A model generated the notes under the pieces. It was not told where the DNA came from, did not search any database, and was given only the letters and a program-made list of their open reading frames with translations. Source: Flavobacterium sp. 9 (GTDB lineage: Bacteria; Bacteroidota; Bacteroidia; Flavobacteriales; Flavobacteriaceae). From it: DNA of 64,000 nt. Positions 9,302-16,918 of the stretch are shown one piece after another. The stretch spans positions 3,658,001-3,722,000 of the forward strand of contig NZ_PEEU01000001.1 in assembly GCF_002754195.1 (NCBI RefSeq), given 5' to 3'. Both the position numbers and the translations under genes were made by a program. The number at the start of each line of letters is the position of its first letter. The first letter of the stretch is position 1.

Positions 9302-10270
9302 TTAAGAATGTTGAGCTTTAAAAGCTTTTAATTTCTCAATTAACTTAGGTACAATTTCGAATGCATCTCCAACAACGCCATAATCAGCTACTTTAAAGAA
9401 AGGAGCTTCTGGGTCATTATTGATAACCACTTTTACTTTTGATGAGTTAATACCAGCAATATGCTGAATCGCTCCAGAAATTCCGATTGCAATATATAAG
9501 TTAGTTGCAACTGGTTTTCCTGTTTGTCCAACGTGTTCGCTGTGAGGTCTCCATCCTAAATCAGAAACTGGTTTAGAACATGCAGTTGCAGCACCAAGTA
9601 CAGCAGCTAAATCTTCTACTAATCCCCAGTTTTCAGGACCTTTCAATCCACGTCCGCCAGAAACTACAACGTCAGCATCAGCGATAGAAACTTTTCCTGT
9701 TACTTTTTCTACAGATTCTACTTTTACTCCAAAATCATTGTCTCCAATTGTTGGGTTAAAATCTTCTTCAGTTGCAGATCCTGCACTTTCGAAAATTCCG
9801 TAAGAGTTTTTAGCTAATCCAAGAACTTTTACATCTGTACTGATTTCAGTAATGTTGAAAGCTTTGTTTGAGAAAGCATTTCTTTTTACCTGAAAAGGAG
9901 AAGTGCTAATTGGTAATCCAACAACGTTAGAAGCGAAACCAGCATTTAAAGCCACTGCAACTAATGATGAAAGATAAATACTATCTGTAGTCGAAGAAAG
10001 CAAAACTACTTTTGTTCCTTCTTTTTCAGCAGTTTGTTTGATAACATCGGCGTAAGCCTTTGCTGTAAAGCCTGCTAATTTATCGTTGTTTACTTTTAAT
10101 ACTTTATCAACTCCGTATTTAGATAACTCGCTTACGTCGCTAATGTTAACTGTTAAAGCGGTTACAGTTGTTCCTAAAGTTTCTGCTACTTTTTTAGCAT
10201 AAGAAGCTAATTCAAAAGCAACTTTTTTAAATTTTCCTTCTGCAGATTCTGCATATATTAATATTGACAT
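9302..10270 (-). CDS. etfA: Electron transfer flavoprotein alpha subunit
   Basis: FAD-carrying subunit of the ETF heterodimer that takes electrons from acyl-CoA dehydrogenases to the quinone pool. The 322 residues have an N-terminal ETF alpha/beta-like fold and the C-terminal FAD domain with VSGGRGLKGPENW, VGQTGKPVATNLYIAIGISGAIQHIAGI and INNDPEAPFFKVADYGVVGD, the alpha-subunit signature. It is 146 bp downstream of etfB with the same orientation; the gap is filled by ATTTTAGATT repeats rather than a terminator, so one transcript is likely. Confidence 0.96.
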   Translation of the reverse strand: MSILIYAESAEGKFKKVAFELASYAKKVAETLGTTVTALTVNISDVSELSKYGVDKVLKVNNDKLAGFTAKAYADVIKQTAEKEGTKVVLLSSTTDSIYLSSLVAVALNAGFASNVVGLPISTSPFQVKRNAFSNKAFNITEISTDVKVLGLAKNSYGIFESAGSATEEDFNPTIGDNDFGVKVESVEKVTGKVSIADADVVVSGGRGLKGPENWGLVEDLAAVLGAATACSKPVSDLGWRPHSEHVGQTGKPVATNLYIAIGISGAIQHIAGINSSKVKVVINNDPEAPFFKVADYGVVGDAFEIVPKLIEKLKAFKAQHS

Positions 10271-10275
10271 AATAA

Positions 10276-10412
10276 TTTTAGATTTTAGATTTTAGATTTC
10301 AGATTTTAAAAATTGAAATCTAAAATGATTATTGATTTTAGATTTTGAAGTGAATCAAATGTTGAGTTTTAGATTTTGCGTTGCGATCAGCAATCTAAAA
10401 TCTAAATTCTAC
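10276..10412. repeat. Cluster of ATTTTAGATT short repeats between etfB and etfA
   Basis: The gap holds about eight copies of TTTTAGATT or its complement (for example 10279-10300, 10316-10325, 10335-10345, 10361-10372, 10391-10405), in both orientations, so long hairpins can form. The same unit reappears at 42163-42188. It looks like a slipped low-complexity flavobacterial repeat. Confidence 0.7.
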
Positions 10413-10416
10413 AATC

Positions 10417-11163
10417 TTAAATCACCTTAGCCTCGTTGTGTAATAAATTGATTAACTCATCTAAATTATCAGGAGAAACTAATTTTACTGCTGATTTTGG
10501 AGCTGGTTTTTCAAATTTTACCGCTTTTGTATTTACAGGAGCGTCAACCGGCTCAAGAATAGTAAGAGCTTTTGTTCTTGCAGTCATAATTCCTCTCATG
10601 TTTGGAATACGAAGATCTTTTTCTTCAACAAGACCTTTTTGTCCACCAATAATTAATGGTAAAGTTGTACTTACAGTTTCTTTTCCACCATCGATTTCAC
10701 GAACTGCTTTTACATTATTTCCGTCAACAGTTAATGCTGTACAAGAATTTAAAAAATTAGAACCTAAAATTCCTGCGATCATTCCAGGAACCATTCCACC
10801 ATTATAGTCAAGAGATTCTTTTCCTGCAATTACAAGATCGTAACCACCATTTTTAATTACTTCTGCAAGTTGTTTTGCAACAAAAAAACCATCAGTTGGA
10901 TTTGCGTTTACACGAATAGCTTCGTTTGCACCAATTGCCAATGCTTTACGTAAAGTTGGCTCAGTATCAGGACCTCCAACATTAACAACAGTTACAGTTG
11001 CACCTTGTTGCTCTTGAAACCAAATTGCACGTGTCAGACCAAACTCGTCATTAGGATTAATTACATATTGTACACCATTGGTATCGAATTCTGAATCACC
11101 ATTGGAGAAGTTGATTTTTGAAGTAGTATCAGGCACGTGGCTGATGCAAACTAATATTTTCAT
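10417..11163 (-). CDS. etfB: Electron transfer flavoprotein beta subunit
   Basis: AMP-binding partner of EtfA. The 248-residue sequence has MKILVCISHVPDTTSKINF, the beta-subunit core VIAGKESLDYNGGMVPGMIAG, and LPLIIGGQKGLVEEKDLRIPNMRGIMTARTKAL, the conserved C-terminal loop that embraces the partner. It is the first gene of the etfB-etfA unit and divergent from pdhB across a 490-bp region. A consensus TAAATTTG -7 element lies on the minus strand at 11197-11204, 33 bp before the start codon. Confidence 0.96.
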   Translation of the reverse strand: MKILVCISHVPDTTSKINFSNGDSEFDTNGVQYVINPNDEFGLTRAIWFQEQQGATVTVVNVGGPDTEPTLRKALAIGANEAIRVNANPTDGFFVAKQLAEVIKNGGYDLVIAGKESLDYNGGMVPGMIAGILGSNFLNSCTALTVDGNNVKAVREIDGGKETVSTTLPLIIGGQKGLVEEKDLRIPNMRGIMTARTKALTILEPVDAPVNTKAVKFEKPAPKSAVKLVSPDNLDELINLLHNEAKVI

Positions 11164-11656
11164 AAGTATATATTTTATATTTATAATATTCTTTTACAAA
11201 TTTAGAAATTAAAATCGGAATAATATACTATGCACGCATAATATTTTTTGAAAACTATTACGATTTCGCAGATTCTGAAATTTTGAAGCTATTTCATAGT
11301 AATCCAAAAGAGATAATGCAGTCATTTCTATTGATTCTTAGGAATTTTGTAATGCTGTAAGTATGAACAACTGTTAAACTTTGGTTAGAAATATACTACA
11401 ATTTCAATTGTTACGTTTTAAAGGAAGAATTTTGTAAAAATAAGAATCCAACAAAAAAAGTAGAGTTTGTCTGAAAACTGTTTTAGGAATGAAAGAGATG
11501 CTTTTACATCGATTTCGTAACTATCACAATAAATTTTAAAAAGTTAAAAAGCGGAAGGCGAGAGGAAGTTCGTGTGATTTTAAATCTAATTTATGCTTTT
11601 AAGTTATTTAAAATATTTATTTTTGCTCTTCAGAAAATTCAACATACAATATAAAT
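11164..11656. other. Divergent promoter region between etfB and pdhB
   Basis: No gene seen. The only clear element is the etfB -7 box (11197-11204, minus). The pdhB side lacks an obvious TAnnTTTG box; the segment 11530-11580 (AAAAAGCGGAAGGCGAGAGG) is locally GC-richer than its surroundings but I see no structure I can name. Confidence 0.5.
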
Positions 11657-12634
11657 ATGAGAACAATACAATTTAGAGAGGCCATTTGTGAAGCGATGAG
11701 CGAAGAAATGCGTCACGATGAATCCATATATTTAATGGGCGAAGAAGTTGCAGAATATAATGGAGCTTACAAAGCTTCAAAAGGAATGCTTGCTGAGTTT
11801 GGCGAAAAAAGAGTAATCGATACTCCAATTGCTGAGCTTGGTTTTACAGGAATTGCAGTAGGATCAGCTATGAACGGCTGTCGTCCTATTGTTGAGTATA
11901 TGACATTCAACTTCTGTTTAGTAGGTATTGATCAAATTATAAATAACGCTGCTAAAATGCGTCAAATGACAGGAGGACAATTTAATGTGCCTATCGTTTT
12001 TCGTGGACCAACTGCTTCTGCAGGACAATTAGGAGCTACTCACTCACAAGCTTTAGAGAACTGGTTTGCTAATACTCCGGGACTTAAAGTTGTTGTGCCT
12101 TCAACTCCTTATGATGCAAAAGGACTTTTAAAATCTGCAATTCGTGATAATGATCCTGTGATTTTCATGGAATCTGAGCAAATGTATGGTGATAAAGGTG
12201 AAGTGCCAGACGGAGAATATACAATTCCATTAGGGGTTGCTGATATTAAACGTGAAGGAAAAGACGTTACAATTGTTTCTTTCGGAAAAATCATTAAAGA
12301 AGCTTTTATTGCTGCTGATGAATTAGCAAAAGAAGGAATTTCATGTGAAATTATCGATTTAAGAACAGTTCGTCCAATGGATAAAGATACTATTCTTACA
12401 TCTGTTAAAAAGACAAACCGTTTAGTGATATTAGAAGAGGCTTGGCCATTTGCAAGTGTTTCATCTGAAATTACATATATCGTTCAGGAACAAGCTTTTG
12501 ATTTCCTTGACGCGCCAATTCAACGTATTACTACTGCTGATACGCCAGCACCTTACTCTCCTGTTTTACTAAAAGATTGGTTGCCAAACGCAGCTGATGT
12601 AGTAAAAGCAGTAAAGAAAGTAATGTACAAATAG
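11657..12634 (+). CDS. pdhB: Pyruvate dehydrogenase E1 component, beta subunit
   Basis: Transketolase-like C-terminal half of the thiamine-pyrophosphate E1 enzyme, feeding acetyl-CoA into the TCA cycle. The 325 residues show MGEEVAEYNGAYKASKGM, the YMTFNFCLVGIDQIINNAAK cofactor/subunit contact, FRGPTASAGQLGATHSQ, and DTPAPYSPVLLKDWLPN at the end. Alpha, E2 and E3 genes are not adjacent, the usual flavobacterial arrangement. Pyruvate rather than branched-chain specificity is inferred from close fit to PdhB-type sequences. A very strong terminator follows. Confidence 0.92.
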   Translation: MRTIQFREAICEAMSEEMRHDESIYLMGEEVAEYNGAYKASKGMLAEFGEKRVIDTPIAELGFTGIAVGSAMNGCRPIVEYMTFNFCLVGIDQIINNAAKMRQMTGGQFNVPIVFRGPTASAGQLGATHSQALENWFANTPGLKVVVPSTPYDAKGLLKSAIRDNDPVIFMESEQMYGDKGEVPDGEYTIPLGVADIKREGKDVTIVSFGKIIKEAFIAADELAKEGISCEIIDLRTVRPMDKDTILTSVKKTNRLVILEEAWPFASVSSEITYIVQEQAFDFLDAPIQRITTADTPAPYSPVLLKDWLPNAADVVKAVKKVMYK

Positions 12635-12654
12635 TAAATTAAACAATACTCTTA

Positions 12655-12693
12655 AAACTTCATCAGTCATATTAATTGATGAAGTTTTTTTTT
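12655..12693 (+). terminator. Strong intrinsic terminator abutting the next start codon
   Basis: AACTTCATCA pairs with TGATGAAGTT, followed by nine T. The T-run ends only 5 nt before the ATG of the DUF5686 gene at 12699. Confidence 0.9.
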
Positions 12694-12698
12694 GCCAG

Positions 12699-15203
12699 AT
12701 GATAAAGAAAATAATTTTACTCAGCCTATTTTTTGTATTCGCTATTGTGAATATTGCTACTGCACAAACTAAAGTGAGTGGAATTGTTTTGGATAAAACT
12801 AATCAGCCTGTTCCATTTGCTAATGTTGTTTTTAAAGGTTCAAATATCGGAATAGTTTCTAATGAAGATGGTCGTTTTTATTTGGAATCACCAAATACAT
12901 ATACCGCTTTATTAATTACATCAGCAGGATTTTCAGATCGCGAAGTTCCTTTGGAAAAAGCTGTAAATTATGATTTTAAAATTGTTTTGAGCGAAGCCGA
13001 AGCATTGAATGAAGTTGTAATTTTTACAGGAAAAACATCCAAAAAGAATAATCCGGCGCTAGATATATTGAGAAAAATTTGGGAACGAAAACGTAAAAAC
13101 GGTTTGTACCAATTCAATCAATATCAAATGCAAAAGTACGAGAAAGTTGAGTTCGACATGAACACAATTGACAGTGCTTTTATGAAGAACAAACTCTTCA
13201 AAGGAATGGAGTTTGTCTTTAATCACGTTGATACATCTGAAGTTACCGGAAAAACATACTTGCCTATTTTTATCAACGAATCAGTATATGATGTTTACGG
13301 AGATAATAAATTAAAGAAAACAAAAGAAAATATTACAGGAAGTAAAACCTCTGGATTTAACGGAAATCAACAAATTCTGGCATTTGTAAAAGACCTTTAT
13401 TCAGATTACAATATCTACGACAATCACCTTAAATTTTTTGATAAAAGTTTTACAAGTCCGCTTTCAAGAACGGGAATTGATGTGTATAACTATGTCTTAA
13501 AAGACAGTGCTTATATTGACAAAAAATGGTGTTATAATATCGTTTTTTATCCGAGACGAAAAAATGAATTGACTTTTAAAGGAGATTTCTGGGTAAATGA
13601 TACGACTTTTGCGATTAAAAAAATTAATATGGGCGTTACCAAAAGCGCCAATATTAACTGGGTAAAAGATATTTATATCGAACAAGAGTTTGAAGTAGAA
13701 AACGATTCTGTTTTTCTATTAACTCGTGATTATATGATGTCGGATTTTGCTTTGAATAAAAAAGAAAAATCAAAAGGCGTTTACGGAAAGCGAACGACTT
13801 TATTTAGAAATCATAAATTCAATATTCCTAAACCAGAGAAGTTTTATAAAGAAGAAGTCAATTATATAGACAATGCTGTTTATGATCGACCGCCCGAATT
13901 TTGGGATGAGAATCGTTTCGAAAAATTAAATAAAGACGAAGCAGGAATCTACAAAATGTTAGATACTTTGCAAACCGTCAAGCGATTCAAGCAACTTTAT
14001 AGTTTAGTTTCTATTTTAGGAAGTGGTTATGTCGAGTTTAAAAACTTCGATTACGGACCCATTTTCTCTACATTTGGTTACAACGAAGTGGAAGGTTTAC
14101 GATTAAGAGTAGGAGGAAGAACGTACTTTGGACCAAACGATCCTTGGCGTTTGCAAGCTTACACCGCTTACGGTTTTGACGACAATAAATTCAAATACGG
14201 AGTTTCTGGTAAATGGATGGTTGATAAACAAAAACGTGTTATAATTTCTGGGGGAAACAGGCGTGATATTGAACAAATTGGAGCCAGTTTAACTACTACA
14301 AATGATATTTTAGGACGAAGTTTTGCTTCATCTGCCTTGTTTACAACAGGAAGTAACGGGAAATTAACCAATATTAATTTGAGCAATGTTTCTGTAGAAA
14401 TGGAGCCAATTAAAAACTTTGTTGTTTCGGCTGGTGTATCTTATAGAACATTAGAATCAGCATCACCAACCTTTAGTTTAGATTATTACACCACTTTACC
14501 AACGCCCGTAAATCCTGCAGGAGTTGTACAAAGTGCAGTAAAACAGTTTGAAGCGAATGTTCAGTTCGAATTGATGCCAAAACGTAAAACGATTGGTTTT
14601 GGAGTAGAACGTGATCTTGTTGATAGTCCGTTCACCCATTTCTTTGTGAATTTTAGTTATGGACTAAAAGGAGTGATGCAAAGTGATTTCGCTTACGAAA
14701 AGATACAATTATATTACAAACAGCCTATTATTATAGGACCATTAGGAAGATCAAATATTATCCTTGAAACCGGAAAAACATTTGGTACAATTCCGTTAGG
14801 ATTAATGAGTGTAATTCCCGGAAACCAGACTTATTTTACTATAGAAAATACGTTTAGTAATTTAAATTTCTACGAATTCATAACAGATCAGTACACAACT
14901 TTGCAATGGAATCATGATTTTGGAGGAAGATTATTCGCAAGAATTCCATTTATGAGAAAATTAAACTGGAGAGAATTTGTTGGAGTAAAAGGAGTTTACG
15001 GAACAATTTCAAACGCTAATAGAGCTATAAATGCTTCAGACCAACCTTATAATGCACCAGAAAATGTGTATTGGGAATATAACGCAGGAATCGGAAATAT
15101 CTTTAAAGTTTTCCGAATTGATTTCTCTTGGAGAGGAAGTTATTTAAATACACCTGATGCTAATAAATTTGCAGTAAAAGGATCTTTCGGATTCTATTTC
15201 TAA
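12699..15203 (+). CDS. DUF5686 outer-membrane protein with carboxypeptidase-like regulatory domain
   Basis: An 834-residue Bacteroidota envelope protein without established function. Signal peptide MIKKIILLSLFFVFAIVNIATAQ; residues about 25-105 form a CarboxypepD-reg-like beta-sandwich (KVSGIVLDKTNQPVPFANVVFKG...NEDGRFYLES) of the kind that precedes TonB-dependent receptors; the rest is the DUF5686 region, strand-rich and ending AVKGSFGFYF, consistent with an outer-membrane barrel. No TonB plug is present. The start is fixed by the signal peptide, yet the upstream terminator leaves almost no 5' leader, so expression may rely on read-through or a promoter inside the end of pdhB. Confidence 0.88.
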   Translation: MIKKIILLSLFFVFAIVNIATAQTKVSGIVLDKTNQPVPFANVVFKGSNIGIVSNEDGRFYLESPNTYTALLITSAGFSDREVPLEKAVNYDFKIVLSEAEALNEVVIFTGKTSKKNNPALDILRKIWERKRKNGLYQFNQYQMQKYEKVEFDMNTIDSAFMKNKLFKGMEFVFNHVDTSEVTGKTYLPIFINESVYDVYGDNKLKKTKENITGSKTSGFNGNQQILAFVKDLYSDYNIYDNHLKFFDKSFTSPLSRTGIDVYNYVLKDSAYIDKKWCYNIVFYPRRKNELTFKGDFWVNDTTFAIKKINMGVTKSANINWVKDIYIEQEFEVENDSVFLLTRDYMMSDFALNKKEKSKGVYGKRTTLFRNHKFNIPKPEKFYKEEVNYIDNAVYDRPPEFWDENRFEKLNKDEAGIYKMLDTLQTVKRFKQLYSLVSILGSGYVEFKNFDYGPIFSTFGYNEVEGLRLRVGGRTYFGPNDPWRLQAYTAYGFDDNKFKYGVSGKWMVDKQKRVIISGGNRRDIEQIGASLTTTNDILGRSFASSALFTTGSNGKLTNINLSNVSVEMEPIKNFVVSAGVSYRTLESASPTFSLDYYTTLPTPVNPAGVVQSAVKQFEANVQFELMPKRKTIGFGVERDLVDSPFTHFFVNFSYGLKGVMQSDFAYEKIQLYYKQPIIIGPLGRSNIILETGKTFGTIPLGLMSVIPGNQTYFTIENTFSNLNFYEFITDQYTTLQWNHDFGGRLFARIPFMRKLNWREFVGVKGVYGTISNANRAINASDQPYNAPENVYWEYNAGIGNIFKVFRIDFSWRGSYLNTPDANKFAVKGSFGFYF

Positions 15204-15231
15204 TTAGAAAGGTGCAAAGGATCAAAGTTAC

Positions 15232-15268
15232 AAAGTCGCAAAGGTTTAGGTCTTTGCGACTTTTTTTA
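15232..15268 (+). terminator. Intrinsic terminator after the DUF5686 gene
   Basis: AAAGTCGCAAAG (15232-15243) pairs with CTTTGCGACTTT, then a T-run to 15267. Confidence 0.85.
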
Positions 15269-15406
15269 TGCTTATTTTTTTTCATACAAACTCTAATAAT
15301 TTATTTTAAAGATGAAAATTTTAGAATTTGTATCTGTAGAATCTGTGTGTAAACAAAACTTCGCGACTCTGTGACTTTGAGAGATTTTTTTTAATTAATT
15401 TTAGAA

Positions 15407-15530
15407 GCTATTCCCGCTATCCGCTTGTATCTTTTCCTGGCTAAAGAAGCCAGAAAAAGGATACCGCTTCAAACGAAGTTCACTGAACTCCGATTAAAAT
15501 GAAAGTTAAGTGAAGTAATCGGGGCTAAAA
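15407..15530. repeat. Dispersed flavobacterial intergenic repeat (copy 1)
   Basis: Core words TTCCCGCT, TATCT, AGGATA-CCG-CTTCAA and ATCGGGGCTA occur in the same order as in 57499-57557. This copy has an internal hairpin (TGGCT...AGCCA around 15438-15452) and about 47 extra bases before the closing ATCGGGGCTA. No coding potential. Confidence 0.75.
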
Positions 15531-15541
15531 AAAAATCAAGT

Positions 15542-16141
15542 ATGCAAGAAGCCATAGATTTTCTATCAACCAAAAATCGAATATTTCAGGAAATTATCGA
15601 CAAATATGGATTGCCTCCAATTCCAAAGCGTCCGCAAGGTTTTGAAACATTGGTTTTGTTAATTCTCGAACAACAGGTTTCTGTAGATTCGGCGAAAGCC
15701 ACATTTTTAAAAATCAAAGCTTACACAACTTGCAATCCGGAAACGATGTCGGTTTTGTCAGACGAAGAATTTAGAAACCTTGGCGTAAGTCGGCAAAAAA
15801 CAAAGTATATCAAAATTTTGGCAGAAGCTGTTTTAAACAAAGAATTAGATATAGAAAGTCTCGCCACAAAATCTGCAGAACAAGTACGGGAAGAACTCAT
15901 TAAACTAAAAGGAATCGGAAATTGGACTATTGATATTTACCTGATGTTTTGTTTACAGGAACCCGATTTAATTCCGTTGGGAGATATTGCAGTCATAAAT
16001 ACCATCAAGGAATTGCTTGATATTCAAGACAAACAAGAAATGGAAATTCATGCAAAACAATGGAGTCCGTATCGTTCTTATGCGACATATTTGCTGTGGC
16101 ATTATTACTTAAATAAGCGAAACAGGAAAATTACTTATTAA
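15542..16141 (+). CDS. DNA-3-methyladenine glycosylase-like HhH-GPD protein
   Basis: Base-excision repair glycosylase of the AlkA/MAG class that removes alkylated purines. The 199 residues contain TLVLLILEQQVSVDSAKATFLKI (conserved QQ(V/I)S region), RNLGVSRQKTKYIKILAEAV, the helix-hairpin-helix LIKLKGIGNWTIDIYLMFCLQEPDLIPLGD with the catalytic Asp at its end, and KQWSPYRSYATYLLWHYY. It lacks the N-terminal domain of E. coli AlkA, like the compact MAG1 type. Stand-alone gene. Confidence 0.9.
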   Translation: MQEAIDFLSTKNRIFQEIIDKYGLPPIPKRPQGFETLVLLILEQQVSVDSAKATFLKIKAYTTCNPETMSVLSDEEFRNLGVSRQKTKYIKILAEAVLNKELDIESLATKSAEQVREELIKLKGIGNWTIDIYLMFCLQEPDLIPLGDIAVINTIKELLDIQDKQEMEIHAKQWSPYRSYATYLLWHYYLNKRNRKITY

Positions 16142-16210
16142 CTGTCTGTTATATAAATGGAAAAGTACATTAATTAATGAATAAATACATAGATTAATGT
16201 ACTTTTTTCA

Positions 16211-16240
16211 TTGTAAAAAAGGATTCTTTAGTTACTTTTG
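16211..16240 (+). promoter_or_regulatory. Consensus Bacteroidota promoter for ppa
   Basis: TTG at 16211-16213 and TACTTTTG at 16233-16240, spacer 19 bp, matching the Bacteroidota -33/-7 consensus TTG/TAnnTTTG. The ppa start codon is 33 bp beyond. Confidence 0.8.
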
Positions 16241-16273
16241 CAATCGAAATTATAGAAAAAATAAAAAACGAAA

Positions 16274-16804
16274 ATGACCGCAGACAAACTAACGACTTTC
16301 GATGTATTAATCGAAATACCACGTGGAAGCAGAAATAAATACGAGTATGATTTTGAAATCAAAAGAATGCGTTTCGACAGAATGTTATTCTCTTCAATGA
16401 TGTACCCGGCTGATTACGGATTTATTCCAGAAACTTTAGCACTTGACGGAGACCCTCTTGATGTATTAGTTTTAATAAACGAGCCAACTTTCCCTGGTTG
16501 TGTTATTGAAGTAAAACCAATTGGTGTTTTCCATATGGCAGATGATAAAGGACCAGACGAAAAAATCATTTGTGTACCAGTTTCAGATCCAATCTGGAAT
16601 TCATTAAATGACCTTTCAGATATTAATGGACACTTGTTGAAAGAAATCGAGCATTTCTTCCAGGTTTACAAAGATCTTGAAAACAAACAAGTAGATGTAG
16701 AAGGTTGGGGAGACGTAAACGAAGCATTTGCAATCATTGCTGAGTGTACTAAGCGTTTTGATGACATTGAAAATAAACCAGAGGGATTATTTAGTATTAA
16801 ATAA
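16274..16804 (+). CDS. ppa: Inorganic pyrophosphatase (soluble, family I)
   Basis: Hydrolyses cytosolic pyrophosphate to phosphate. In 176 residues: IEIPRGSRNKYEYD, YPADYGFIPETLALDGDPLDVLVL with the DGDPLD metal-binding Asp cluster, and DDKGPDEKIICVPV. Length and motifs are typical of family I. It is followed 114 bp later by the membrane pyrophosphatase hppA, so both pyrophosphate-consuming enzymes sit side by side, but a strong terminator separates them. Confidence 0.96.
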   Translation: MTADKLTTFDVLIEIPRGSRNKYEYDFEIKRMRFDRMLFSSMMYPADYGFIPETLALDGDPLDVLVLINEPTFPGCVIEVKPIGVFHMADDKGPDEKIICVPVSDPIWNSLNDLSDINGHLLKEIEHFFQVYKDLENKQVDVEGWGDVNEAFAIIAECTKRFDDIENKPEGLFSIK

Positions 16805-16824
16805 TTTTTACCTTATTCTATTAT

Positions 16825-16863
16825 AAAAAAAGCAATACTACCGTTAGGAGTATTGCTTTTTTG
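16825..16863 (+). terminator. Intrinsic terminator after ppa
   Basis: AGCAATACT pairs with AGTATTGCT, flanked by A- and T-runs. Confidence 0.88.
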
Positions 16864-16918
16864 TTTAAATTCGTTTTAGTTAGTTTATTGACTATTAACC
16901 AAAAACCATTACTATATT

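Noticed and set aside
10276..10412. CRISPR-like array between etfB and etfA
   Set aside because: Units are about 10 bp, irregularly spaced and in both orientations, without spacers of constant length.
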